Below, in pieces: positions 1 through 7,539 of a DNA stretch of 13,408 nt. A program made the translations under genes and the position numbers. Numbering within the stretch: position 1 is the stretch's first letter; the number at the start of each line of letters is the position of its first letter. The notes below the pieces were generated by a model that did no database searches, was not told where the DNA came from, and worked only from the letters and a program-made list of their open reading frames with translations. The DNA lies in NCBI GenBank assembly GCA_002384055.1, contig DGAU01000012.1, forward strand, positions 31,006 to 44,413, written 5' to 3'. The DNA is from Flavobacteriaceae bacterium UBA4022 (lineage in GTDB: Bacteria > Bacteroidota > Bacteroidia > Flavobacteriales > Flavobacteriaceae).

Positions 1-329
1 GCCTGACATCTTTGGGCCAAAGTCCCCTGAGGAATCAGGGCGACATTAAGTTCGCCACTAAGCATTTGCCGTTCAAATTCGGCATTTTCGCCCACATAAG
101 AAGCGATCATGGTATTGATTTGTCGGCTTTGTAGCAAAAGGCCTAAGCCAAAATCATCCACGCCCGCATTATTGGAGATGCAGGTCAAGTTTGTAACATT
201 GAGCCGCTTGAGCTCCGCAATTGCGTTTTCGGGAATACCACACAGGCCAAATCCTCCAAGGAGTAAGGTCATGCCATCCTGCACGCCCTGGCAAGCCTGG
301 TGCACGTCACCAACAGTTTTATAAATCAT
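1..329 (-). CDS. scoA: 3-oxoacid CoA-transferase subunit A (partial, C-terminus beyond the left edge)
   Basis: Only the first 109 codons are present; the gene runs off the left edge. The start is the ATG at 329-327, giving MIYKTVGDVHQACQGV. The diagnostic CoA-transferase family I stretch follows: GGFGLCGIPENAI at about residues 25-37, then SNNAGVDDFGLGLLL, SYVGENAEFERQ and GELNVALIPQGTLAQR. This subunit pairs with a B subunit, which carries the catalytic Glu, to move CoA from succinyl-CoA to a 3-oxoacid such as acetoacetate in ketone-body or branched-chain catabolism. The B gene would be expected just past the left edge. The gene lies 26 nt after the PBP1A stop on the same strand, so it is probably the distal part of that operon, although its function is metabolic rather than envelope-related. 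The subunit identity is clear; the exact acyl acceptor is not. Confidence 0.93.
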   Translation of the reverse strand, partial: MIYKTVGDVHQACQGVQDGMTLLLGGFGLCGIPENAIAELKRLNVTNLTCISNNAGVDDFGLGLLLQSRQINTMIASYVGENAEFERQMLSGELNVALIPQGTLAQRCQ

Positions 330-355
330 AATGGTCGTTTTTTTGGCTGCATGAA

Positions 356-2677
356 TTAAAAATCAAATTCATCATGCATCCCGGTTTTGTTTGATGGGAC
401 TGATCTGTATGCATCACAGTCCGTTTCAATGGTCAATAATTCAGGTGCCTGAAAAGGCCCTGCAGATATAGCCAATTCCGGGTCCTGATAACATGCCTTC
501 ATATACAAAGCCCAAATAGGCAAGGCCATCGTCGCTCCTTGTCCGTAAGCTGTTTCGGCAAAGTGTGTCGATCGATCTTCGCCACCAACCCATACACCGG
601 TAGCCAAGTTAGGGACCATGCCCATAAACCAACCATCACTGTTATTTTGAGTGGTACCGGTCTTGCCCGCTATCGCATTTTCGAAGGCGTACGGATACCC
701 GGTTACCGCATTTTTGTATACGGGATTAGTTTCTGCCCATGTATGGCGCAAGCGCTGTCCAGAACCTGATTCCGTCACCCCCTCCATAAGGTTTAGCGTC
801 ACATATGCCGATTCTCGACTCAATACGTCGCGGGTTTCTGGAACGTTTTGGTACAAAATAGTGCCATTCTTGTCTTCGATGCGCTTTACCAATACAGGCG
901 TGACATATACCCCTTCGTTAACAAACGAACTGTAGGCGCCGACCATTTCGTATAGTGATAGATCAGGCGTCCCCAAAGCGATCGAGGGCGCTTGAGGAAT
1001 GCGGCCCTTTTCGATACCCATTTTTTCAGCCAAGTCGATGACTGGTTTTGGCCCAACACGGTCAATCAATCGCGCCGTAACAGTGTTTACCGAATTGGCC
1101 AGCGCCTCTTTTAGACTCATCATGCCGCCATAGCGGTCGCTGCTGTTTTTTGGACACCAGTCTTCGGGGATGCCAAAACGACCCTTGGCAATACAATAGG
1201 GCGCATTGGGCAGGGTGTCACAAGGCGACATATGCATTTGATCAATGGCTGTAGCATACACAAAAGGCTTGAATGTTGAGCCAATCTGGCGGCGGCCATA
1301 GCGCACCATATCGTACTTAAAATTCTTGTAGTCAATGCCGCCGACCCATGCCCGGATCTCTCCGGTCTGTGGTGTCATAGACAAAATCGATGCGCGCAAA
1401 AATGACTTATAGTAACGGATCGAATCCCGTGGTGTCATGATGGTGTCTTTGTCACCCCCATATTGAAAAATGCTCATGGCGCTCGGACGGTCAAAGCTTG
1501 CACGTATTTCTTTCTCTGACTTGCCTTCGCGTTTCATCTCGCGCCAACGGTCACTGCGCTTCATGGCAGACTCGAAAATTTGACCCTCTTCCTCTTGCGA
1601 AATCTCCAAAAACGGCGCCTTCGGGTTCGACTGGTTTTGACGGTCAAATTCTTTCTGGAGTTGACTCATATGTTGATTTACCGCGCGCTCGGCAAATCGC
1701 TGCATACGCGAATCTAGTGTCGTGTATATTTTTAAGCCATCACTACTGATGTTGTAAAGACTGCCATCGGGCTTTGGATGGTCTTTGGCCCACTGCTTCA
1801 TGTAGCCACGAATGTATTCTCTGACATAGGTCCCTATCCCTTTGTCGTGGTCTTGAGGGGTAAACCTCACACCAAGAGGCAATGCCTGCAAGGAGTCCTT
1901 TTGTTGGGCGGAGATATAATCGTACTTGGCCATTTGCTTGAGCACAACATTACGGCGATTCATCACGCCTTCTGGATTTCGCTTTGGGTTGTAAAGTGCC
2001 GAATTTTTAAACATCCCCACCAGCATGGCCGACTCTTCAAGATTGAGTTCTTGAGGTTGTTTGTTAAAATAAATCTGGGCCGCCGACTCAATGCCAATGG
2101 CCAGATTCAAGAAATCATAGACATTAAAATACATCGTGATGATTTCTTCTTTGGTGTAGCGTCGCTCCAAACGCGTGGCAATGATCCACTCTTTTATTTT
2201 CTGCATACCCCGCTCAAATTTATTGCGCGACACCTGGTCCGTGAAAAATTGCTTGGCCAATTGTTGACTAATGGTGCTGGCGCCCCCGCGGGCCCCCAAG
2301 AAGGCCAAAGCCCTCAGCGTACCGCGGCCATCCACTCCGGAGTGTTCATAAAACCGGGCGTCCTCGGTAGCAATCAAGGCTTCCACCAAGTGTTTTGGCA
2401 GATCGCCAAAGCTTACTGGCGTTCTGTTTTCGGTAAAAAACTTTCCAATAACTTTCCCGTCTGATCCGATAATTTGGGTGGCTAAATCTTTTTCTGGGTC
2501 TTCAAGCCGGGTTTCGTCAGGGAGGGCTCCAAACACGCCCCATGAGGCCGTCATAAAGACCAAAAACACAGCGCCAATAGTCAAAAGAACAGCACTCCAA
2601 AGCAGCAGCACATAGCGCCGAACGGACGATTTGCCCTGACGTTTTTTGGTTTTGTTTGGTGCGGCCTTTTTTGCCAT
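356..2677 (-). CDS. mrcA: Class A penicillin-binding protein 1A (bifunctional transglycosylase/transpeptidase)
   Basis: A 773-residue bifunctional peptidoglycan synthase that polymerises lipid II and cross-links stem peptides on the periplasmic side of the inner membrane. The N-terminus is short, basic and cytoplasmic (many Lys/Arg to residue 21), followed by one membrane anchor at about 22-45. The GT51 glycosyltransferase domain (about 75-250) shows ATEDARFYEH with the catalytic Glu at 105, GASTISQQLAKQFF at 132-145, and RLERRYTKEEI with the second Glu at 171. The transpeptidase domain (about 430-720) has GSTFK with the nucleophile Ser467 and Lys470, SVN at 529-531, and the KTGTT box at 672-676. 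All core motifs are intact and the length is normal for PBP1A. The start lies 2 nt after the gldH stop, so the two are very probably cotranscribed and translationally coupled. Beta-lactams would be expected to acylate Ser467. Confidence 0.97.
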   Translation of the reverse strand: MAKKAAPNKTKKRQGKSSVRRYVLLLWSAVLLTIGAVFLVFMTASWGVFGALPDETRLEDPEKDLATQIIGSDGKVIGKFFTENRTPVSFGDLPKHLVEALIATEDARFYEHSGVDGRGTLRALAFLGARGGASTISQQLAKQFFTDQVSRNKFERGMQKIKEWIIATRLERRYTKEEIITMYFNVYDFLNLAIGIESAAQIYFNKQPQELNLEESAMLVGMFKNSALYNPKRNPEGVMNRRNVVLKQMAKYDYISAQQKDSLQALPLGVRFTPQDHDKGIGTYVREYIRGYMKQWAKDHPKPDGSLYNISSDGLKIYTTLDSRMQRFAERAVNQHMSQLQKEFDRQNQSNPKAPFLEISQEEEGQIFESAMKRSDRWREMKREGKSEKEIRASFDRPSAMSIFQYGGDKDTIMTPRDSIRYYKSFLRASILSMTPQTGEIRAWVGGIDYKNFKYDMVRYGRRQIGSTFKPFVYATAIDQMHMSPCDTLPNAPYCIAKGRFGIPEDWCPKNSSDRYGGMMSLKEALANSVNTVTARLIDRVGPKPVIDLAEKMGIEKGRIPQAPSIALGTPDLSLYEMVGAYSSFVNEGVYVTPVLVKRIEDKNGTILYQNVPETRDVLSRESAYVTLNLMEGVTESGSGQRLRHTWAETNPVYKNAVTGYPYAFENAIAGKTGTTQNNSDGWFMGMVPNLATGVWVGGEDRSTHFAETAYGQGATMALPIWALYMKACYQDPELAISAGPFQAPELLTIETDCDAYRSVPSNKTGMHDEFDF

Positions 2678-2679
2678 GC

Positions 2680-3165
2680 TTACGGGTTTAATTCATGTAT
2701 TTGGTATCCCACTTCGGTAATCCCTTCGAGCAAAGAAACGCCTTGCGCCGCGCCATTATTGCGCAATGCATGCTTTATTGACAATTGGTAACCCAGGCCT
2801 TCCTCAAAGCTCATTGCCTCCCGATAGCTCAAAAGGTTGTCTTTGATAGAGCCCACGCCAACGCCAAGCCATGTTCCATCAGGATATGCCATACGGTACT
2901 CCAATGTATCGGTCTGTACTTTGCCGTGTGGGTGTGTCAAACTAACAATCAAAAAGAGATTATTGTACGGGTAATTATTGGTGTTTCTCAGCGTAATCTG
3001 GGCCGAATATTGTGCTAAACTATCCAGAGCCGGTAGCTCAAAATCTACGGACTCATAGGCATTCCAAGGGCCGTTCAAAGGGGCTACATCGCTAGCTGCA
3101 GGCCCTTGGCCACAACCCACAACAAAAAGAGCTCCCCAGCAAAACAGCCACCAGCTATGTCGCAT
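2680..3165 (-). CDS. gldH: Gliding motility lipoprotein GldH
   Basis: A 161-residue predicted lipoprotein. The start is taken as the ATG at 3165-3163 because it puts a lipoprotein signal at the very N-terminus: Met-Arg-His, a hydrophobic run, then VVGC with the lipidated Cys at 18. The frame stays open upstream to 3237, but that start would put 24 extra polar residues before the signal and lies deep inside ricT. The mature part carries the GldH pattern: LRNTNNYPYNNLFL (59-72), TDTLEYRMAYPDGTWLGVG (85-103), then LEGITEVGYQI (146-156). GldH is an accessory lipoprotein of the Bacteroidota gliding and type IX secretion machinery, with GldB, GldD and GldJ. It overlaps the ricT 3' end by 11 nt and sits 2 nt before the PBP1A gene, so it is in the same operon. 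Homologues also occur in non-gliding members, so the gene alone does not prove motility. Confidence 0.9.
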   Translation of the reverse strand: MRHSWWLFCWGALFVVGCGQGPAASDVAPLNGPWNAYESVDFELPALDSLAQYSAQITLRNTNNYPYNNLFLIVSLTHPHGKVQTDTLEYRMAYPDGTWLGVGVGSIKDNLLSYREAMSFEEGLGYQLSIKHALRNNGAAQGVSLLEGITEVGYQIHELNP

Positions 3166-4318
3166 TTTTCTTTCGGTTTTTGCGCCGCGCATTGCCATCG
3201 GACCTATTGCGCTTGTTGGTGTTTTTGGGCTGATCAAATCGGGTCAAACTATCTTGGCCCACAACATTGTTGAATGTTTCCTTTTTGATTGGAGCGATCG
3301 CCTCAACATAGGCCTCAAGGCTTTCCACAACAGTCCCTTTTTTGTTCAATTCAATGATTTCATTGACTTTGTGCACCGGGATTTCATGCCAATTCATCCA
3401 CTGCTGGTCGTAGCAATACCACATCAATCCCTTGAAAATATCAATTTTTTGACACAAGCCAATGCCCTTTTCGGTCTTGAGCTTGACCTCCATTTTAGGG
3501 ATCACCTTAAGGGCATCCATATAGGAATCTAATTCAAAATTAAGACAGCATTTGAGCTTCCCGCATTGACCAGCAAGCTTTTGCGGATTGAGGGACAGCT
3601 GCTGGTAGCGTGCTGCAGAAGTGCTGACGGATCGGAAATCAGTAAGCCAGGTAGAGCAGCATAATTCGCGGCCACAGGAGCCAATTCCGCCCAATCGAGC
3701 AGCTTCCTGACGGAAACCAACCTGCTTCATTTCAATTCGTGTATTGAAGATGCGGGCAAATTCTCTGATGAGCTGACGGAAATCAACGCGATCTTCGGCC
3801 GTGTAATAAAAGGTTGCTTTAGAGCCATCTCCCTGGTACTCGATGTCGCTTATTTTCATTTTCAAGTCCAGACGCATGGCGATTTCGCGCGATTGCTTTT
3901 GAATACCCGCTTCTTTGTCGCGGCAACTTTGCCAAACATCTATATCCTTCTGGCTCGCCTTGCGGTAGACCTTAGGTAATGCTTCTAAGTTCAAGGTCTC
4001 CTTTTTGCGTTTCATTTGGACCCGCACTAGTTCGCCGGTCAACGTGACAATCCCGATATCATGACCGGAAGAAGCCTCCGTGGCCACCACATCACCAATA
4101 GACAACGTCAAGTGCTCCCGGTTGTCGAAAAATTCTTTGCGGCCATTTTTGAAACGAACCTCAACGCCATAAAATGGCGCCATATCAGCAGGCAAGGACA
4201 TATTGCCCAGCCAGTCAAAGACCGTGAGCTTGTTGCACCCATCGGTCCCACATGTTCCGTTGTTTTTGCAACCTTTTGGCTGACCATCGGCGCCCGAAGC
4301 ACAACTGGTACATCCCAT
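3155..4318 (-). CDS. ricT: RicT/YaaT-like PSP1-domain protein, cysteine-rich probable Fe-S regulator
   Basis: A 387-residue cytoplasmic protein of the PSP1 C-terminal-domain family. The N-terminus is cysteine-rich (Cys at 3, 6, 17, 23 and 28, in MGCTSCASG and GTCGTDGCNK). The PSP1 core lies at about 75-225 and ends in GSCGRELCCSTWL (213-225), followed by the second family motif GQCGKLKCCLNFE (250-262). The C-terminal tail (about 365-387) is rich in Lys, Arg and Asn and may bind nucleic acid. In Bacillus subtilis the homologue YaaT works with RicA and RicF in a complex that carries iron-sulfur clusters and acts with RNase Y in mRNA maturation. Bacteroidota do not sporulate and the role here is unknown. 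It is the first gene of the minus-strand envelope operon, with a candidate promoter about 70 nt upstream. The start is supported by the family-typical N-terminus. Confidence 0.92.
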   Translation of the reverse strand: MGCTSCASGADGQPKGCKNNGTCGTDGCNKLTVFDWLGNMSLPADMAPFYGVEVRFKNGRKEFFDNREHLTLSIGDVVATEASSGHDIGIVTLTGELVRVQMKRKKETLNLEALPKVYRKASQKDIDVWQSCRDKEAGIQKQSREIAMRLDLKMKISDIEYQGDGSKATFYYTAEDRVDFRQLIREFARIFNTRIEMKQVGFRQEAARLGGIGSCGRELCCSTWLTDFRSVSTSAARYQQLSLNPQKLAGQCGKLKCCLNFELDSYMDALKVIPKMEVKLKTEKGIGLCQKIDIFKGLMWYCYDQQWMNWHEIPVHKVNEIIELNKKGTVVESLEAYVEAIAPIKKETFNNVVGQDSLTRFDQPKNTNKRNRSDGNARRKNRKKNAT

Positions 4319-4384
4319 AATTTATCGTGTATTGCTCTTGCAAAAAAAATGAAGAGACAGTCGTTTATCTGATTTTGTAAAGAG

Positions 4385-4416
4385 TAAAGATACCTCAATT
4401 TACAGAAAAGATTCAA
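4385..4416 (-). promoter_or_regulatory. Candidate promoter for ricT-gldH-PBP1A-scoA
   Basis: Read on the minus strand, TTG (4416-4414) is followed 21 nt later by TATCTTTA (4392-4385). The second box matches the Bacteroidota -7 consensus TAnnTTTG at all but the last base, and the spacing falls in the range reported for this group. The predicted transcript would have a 5' leader of about 60 nt before the ricT ATG at 4318. This is a by-eye match in an AT-rich region and has not been scored. Confidence 0.4.
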
Positions 4417-4444
4417 GCCATTAGCTATTTTTCTAGAGGCTTTA

Positions 4445-4482
4445 TTTGGGGGCAACAAGGTCCCTAATGGTCTATTTTTTTG
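4445..4482 (+). promoter_or_regulatory. Weak candidate promoter for the GH20-cutC unit
   Basis: The plus strand holds TTTG at 4445-4448 and, after 24 nt, an AT-rich box TATTTTTTTG at 4473-4482. It resembles TAnnTTTG but has two extra Ts, so the spacing inside the box is off. It lies 28-37 nt before the ATG at 4510. No strong Shine-Dalgarno sequence is visible before that ATG, which is common in this phylum. The transcript must start somewhere in 4319-4509, but the exact position is uncertain. Confidence 0.25.
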
Positions 4483-4509
4483 TACTTTAAACCCCTATAA
4501 AACGCCGCG

Positions 4510-6810
4510 ATGAAATCTAGATTCGTTCTCTTTTTGCTTGCCATAACGCTCGCTGGATGTGCAGACACCACCCCTTTTCCGGCCGTGGCCTTAAATCAAG
4601 TTATCCCAGCCCCGCAAATTACTATCCCAACCCAAGAGACGTTATTGGTCACGCGCCAAATCACCCTGAGCAGCCCCGAGGCCTTTGCCATTTCTAACCG
4701 CTTTTTGACTGATTTTTTGCGTCCCCAAGGATTCACTATCGCCCCGACTCAGGCCTCTGCCGCCCAATGGATGTTCAGACGCGACAGCACCTTGGCCAAG
4801 GAGGGTTATATTCTGGAAATTACTACCGATCACCTGGTCTTAAGCGCCGCGACTGATCTGGGTGCTTTTTATGGATTGCAAACCCTGCGGCAATTGATGC
4901 CGGAACAATTAGAGGGGGCATCCGAAAAACCAGCGTCATTCTACCTCCCAACGGGCACCATCCAAGACCATCCTGCTTTTGCTTATCGCGGCATGCATCT
5001 GGATGTCGGACGGCATTTTTTTGGGCCCGAAGACATCAAATCTTACTTAGATTATATGGCGCTTCTCAAGATGAATTATTTTCACTGGCACCTAACCGAA
5101 GACCAGGGATGGCGGATCGAAATCAAAGCCTTTCCAAAACTCACAAGCCATGGCTCTGTCCGGCCAGAGACATTAATTGGCCATTACAACGATGAGCCAC
5201 AACGCTTCGACGCCACCCCTTATGGTGGATTTTATACCCAAGAAGAGGTCAAAGAGATTGTGGCTTATGCAGCCCAGCGCCACATCACGGTGATTCCCGA
5301 AATCGAATTGCCGGGGCATGCACAAGCGGCCATCAGTGCTTATCCCGAATTGGGGTGCACCCAAAAACCTGTTACCGTGGCCACAAAATGGGGTATTTTC
5401 GAAGAAGTCTACTGTCCAAAGCCCGAGACTTTTGCTTTTTTGGAAACGGTTCTCACCGAAGTGATGGGCTTATTCCCTGGGCCCTATATCCATATTGGAG
5501 GGGACGAAGCGCCAAAAACCCATTGGGCCAATTGCGACCAATGTCAGGGTCTGATGCACGCCGAAGGTTTAGCCAACGAGGAAGCGTTACAAAGTTATTT
5601 TATTCGCAAAATAGAACGTTTTGTCAATGCTCAAGGCAAACAAATCATCGGCTGGGACGAAATCCTCGAAGGGGGACTCGCGCCAAATGCAACCCTCATG
5701 TCTTGGCGCGGCACAGAGGGAGGCATCCTGGCAGCGCAGCAAAAACACAACGTGATCATGACCCCGACCTCGCATTGTTATTTTGATTATTACCAGAGCG
5801 ATCGGCCCGATGAACCTTTAGCCATTGGTGGATATTTGCCCCTAAAAAAAGTCTATAGCTATCAGCCCATTCCTCACGAACTTACCCCAGAAGAAAGCAC
5901 TTATATCCTCGGAGCCCAAGGCAATGTCTGGACCGAATACATGCCCACTTTTGACCAGGTAACCTATATGGTATTCCCGCGAATATTAGCCCTTAGCGAG
6001 GTCGTCTGGCATGGAGCCAGCGACTCTGTAGATGCCCAATACCCCGAGTTTTTGACCCGTGTAGAGCGGTTCCACAAACGACTCGATGTACTCGGGGTAA
6101 ACTACGCCAATCATTTGTACCAGATCGAAAGCGCTGTCGCCACCAACACCAATCCCCCGACCTACCGTCTGTTCAGTCCCCTCAAAGACAAGGTCATCCG
6201 ATACACCTTAAATGATGGTCCTCTGGTGGCTTATACGGCGCCCATCGCCTTAGACCAAACCACCAAAATACAGGCGCAACTTTATCAGGCGGACACCCCT
6301 ATTGGCAGCTTGCTGGAAGAAACCTTCACGTACCACTATGGTATCGGCGCACAATTATCCTTGTCGCCCCAACCGCATTCGAGTTACAATTCGGGCGGGC
6401 CCGGAGCCCTGATCAATGGGCGTCGCGGCGACACCAATCGTTATGGCGATAATGAATGGCTCGGGTTTTCGGGGGATGACCTAACCATTGACCTCCAGTT
6501 AAGAGCAGCCCTTCCGGCCAATTCCCTCCATCTTTATTTTTATCATGCCCCTGGTCAATGGATCAATGCCCCTAAGGCCATTATTTTGACCCTTACAGAT
6601 TTCAATGGGCAGAAAACAACAAAAAATATAACCCTAGATCCGCCACAAAATAATGGGGTCTTTCCGGTGGTGATTGACCTGACCAGCATCACGCCAAATG
6701 ACATCAGCGCGCTAACCATAGAGGTGGTCAATTATGGCATCATCCCCGAAGGGGCTCAAGGTGCCGGGCAAAAGTCTTGGACCTTTATTGACGAAATTGA
6801 ACTCCAATGA
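4510..6810 (+). CDS. GH20 beta-N-acetylhexosaminidase, predicted lipoprotein with C-terminal discoidin-like domain
   Basis: A 766-residue exo-enzyme that removes terminal beta-linked GlcNAc or GalNAc from glycans, chitin oligomers or muropeptides. A lipoprotein signal ends in LAGC with the lipidated Cys at 17, so the protein is probably anchored at the outer membrane or in the periplasm. An N-terminal GH20b-type domain covers about 35-150. The TIM barrel follows (about 155-505), with YRGMHLDVGRHFF (159-171), FHWHLTEDQGWRIEIK (191-206) and HIGGDEAPK (328-336). Asp332-Glu333 is the catalytic pair of substrate-assisted hydrolysis, and GNVWTEY (471-477) and the SEVVWHG region (496-502) supply further pocket residues. 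Residues about 545-610 resemble the hexosaminidase C-terminal region. Residues 625-766, with GALINGRRGD and EWLGFSGDDL, look like an F5/8 type C carbohydrate-binding module. The stop codon overlaps the cutC start. The natural substrate cannot be told from sequence. Confidence 0.95.
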   Translation: MKSRFVLFLLAITLAGCADTTPFPAVALNQVIPAPQITIPTQETLLVTRQITLSSPEAFAISNRFLTDFLRPQGFTIAPTQASAAQWMFRRDSTLAKEGYILEITTDHLVLSAATDLGAFYGLQTLRQLMPEQLEGASEKPASFYLPTGTIQDHPAFAYRGMHLDVGRHFFGPEDIKSYLDYMALLKMNYFHWHLTEDQGWRIEIKAFPKLTSHGSVRPETLIGHYNDEPQRFDATPYGGFYTQEEVKEIVAYAAQRHITVIPEIELPGHAQAAISAYPELGCTQKPVTVATKWGIFEEVYCPKPETFAFLETVLTEVMGLFPGPYIHIGGDEAPKTHWANCDQCQGLMHAEGLANEEALQSYFIRKIERFVNAQGKQIIGWDEILEGGLAPNATLMSWRGTEGGILAAQQKHNVIMTPTSHCYFDYYQSDRPDEPLAIGGYLPLKKVYSYQPIPHELTPEESTYILGAQGNVWTEYMPTFDQVTYMVFPRILALSEVVWHGASDSVDAQYPEFLTRVERFHKRLDVLGVNYANHLYQIESAVATNTNPPTYRLFSPLKDKVIRYTLNDGPLVAYTAPIALDQTTKIQAQLYQADTPIGSLLEETFTYHYGIGAQLSLSPQPHSSYNSGGPGALINGRRGDTNRYGDNEWLGFSGDDLTIDLQLRAALPANSLHLYFYHAPGQWINAPKAIILTLTDFNGQKTTKNITLDPPQNNGVFPVVIDLTSITPNDISALTIEVVNYGIIPEGAQGAGQKSWTFIDEIELQ

Positions 6811-7538
6811 TTGTAGAGATTTGTACCACTACCGTATCCGGGGCACTGATGGCGCAAAACGCCGGGGCAGACCGCATCGAATTATGTGTCGGCCTTGAAA
6901 CCGGTGGGCTCACGCCGTCTTATGGACTGATCTCTTCCGTTATGGAACAGGTCGATTTGCCGGTTCACGTCTTGATTAGACCGCATGTCGGGGGTTTTGT
7001 GGCGAACGCCGAAGATCTCGACCTGATGATTCGCGATATTGATATGGCCTGTCGGCTAGGGGCCGCAGGAGTGGTCATCGGTGCGCTCACGCCCGATTTT
7101 GAGGTGGACCAGGACGCCATTACCCGAATGATCCAGGCCGCAGATGGGCGATGGGTCACGTTTCATCGTGCTTTTGACTGGGTCAAAGACCCTTTAACGG
7201 CCCTGGCACAAATAGAAAAATTAGGCATCAATGCCCTTTTGACTTCAGGACAAAAACCTACGGCAGCCAAGGGGTTTGAATTATTAAAAACACTCCTTGA
7301 CCAAGCCACAACGGATCTGCAAATCATGCCTGGGGGCGGAGTCAATGCGCAAAACGCTGGGCGCTTTAAAGCTGCTGGATTCAGAGCTATTCACGGCTCT
7401 GCGTCTGTTCTGGTGAGGACTTTAGACGCTTCAGGCAAGCTACCCTTGCAAGAGCATCTGGCTGAGGGTGTGGTGCGGCGCACTTCTTTAGAAAATATAG
7501 AAAATTTGATTCGGACCGTAAAAGCCCCGTCGGTCTAA
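6807..7538 (+). CDS. cutC: CutC-family TIM-barrel protein
   Basis: A 243-residue cytoplasmic protein of normal CutC length. Family motifs visible are the start VEICTTTVSGALMAQNAGADRIELC (residues 3-27), FHRAFDW (119-125), LLTSGQKPTA (144-153), MPGGGVNAQN (174-183) and IHGSAS (195-200). The segment usually read as RPRxGDF is RPHVGGF here (58-64), so the Arg and the Asp are both replaced. CutC was named for copper tolerance in Escherichia coli. That phenotype was later traced largely to MicL, an sRNA made from the 3' end of cutC, so the biochemical role of the protein is open. The ATG at 6807 overlaps the hexosaminidase TGA as ATGA, implying translational coupling. That suggests a role in sugar or glycoside handling, but this is inference from context only. 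Confidence 0.93.
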   Translation: MIVEICTTTVSGALMAQNAGADRIELCVGLETGGLTPSYGLISSVMEQVDLPVHVLIRPHVGGFVANAEDLDLMIRDIDMACRLGAAGVVIGALTPDFEVDQDAITRMIQAADGRWVTFHRAFDWVKDPLTALAQIEKLGINALLTSGQKPTAAKGFELLKTLLDQATTDLQIMPGGGVNAQNAGRFKAAGFRAIHGSASVLVRTLDASGKLPLQEHLAEGVVRRTSLENIENLIRTVKAPSV

Positions 7539-7539
7539 A

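Noticed and set aside
1778..2464. A 228-codon open frame on the plus strand
   Set aside because: It lies wholly antisense to the GT51 domain of the PBP1A gene, and its product has no recognisable domain. The minus-strand gene explains the open frame.
3166..3237. An earlier start for GldH
   Set aside because: It would bury the lipoprotein signal 24 residues in from the N-terminus and lies far inside ricT.
4108..4458. A 116-codon minus-strand frame covering the ricT upstream region
   Set aside because: It overlaps the start of ricT in another frame and runs through the probable promoter; no domain or signal peptide is visible.
5355..5786. A 143-codon plus-strand frame
   Set aside because: It is a shifted frame within the GH20 catalytic domain, whose reading frame carries all family motifs.
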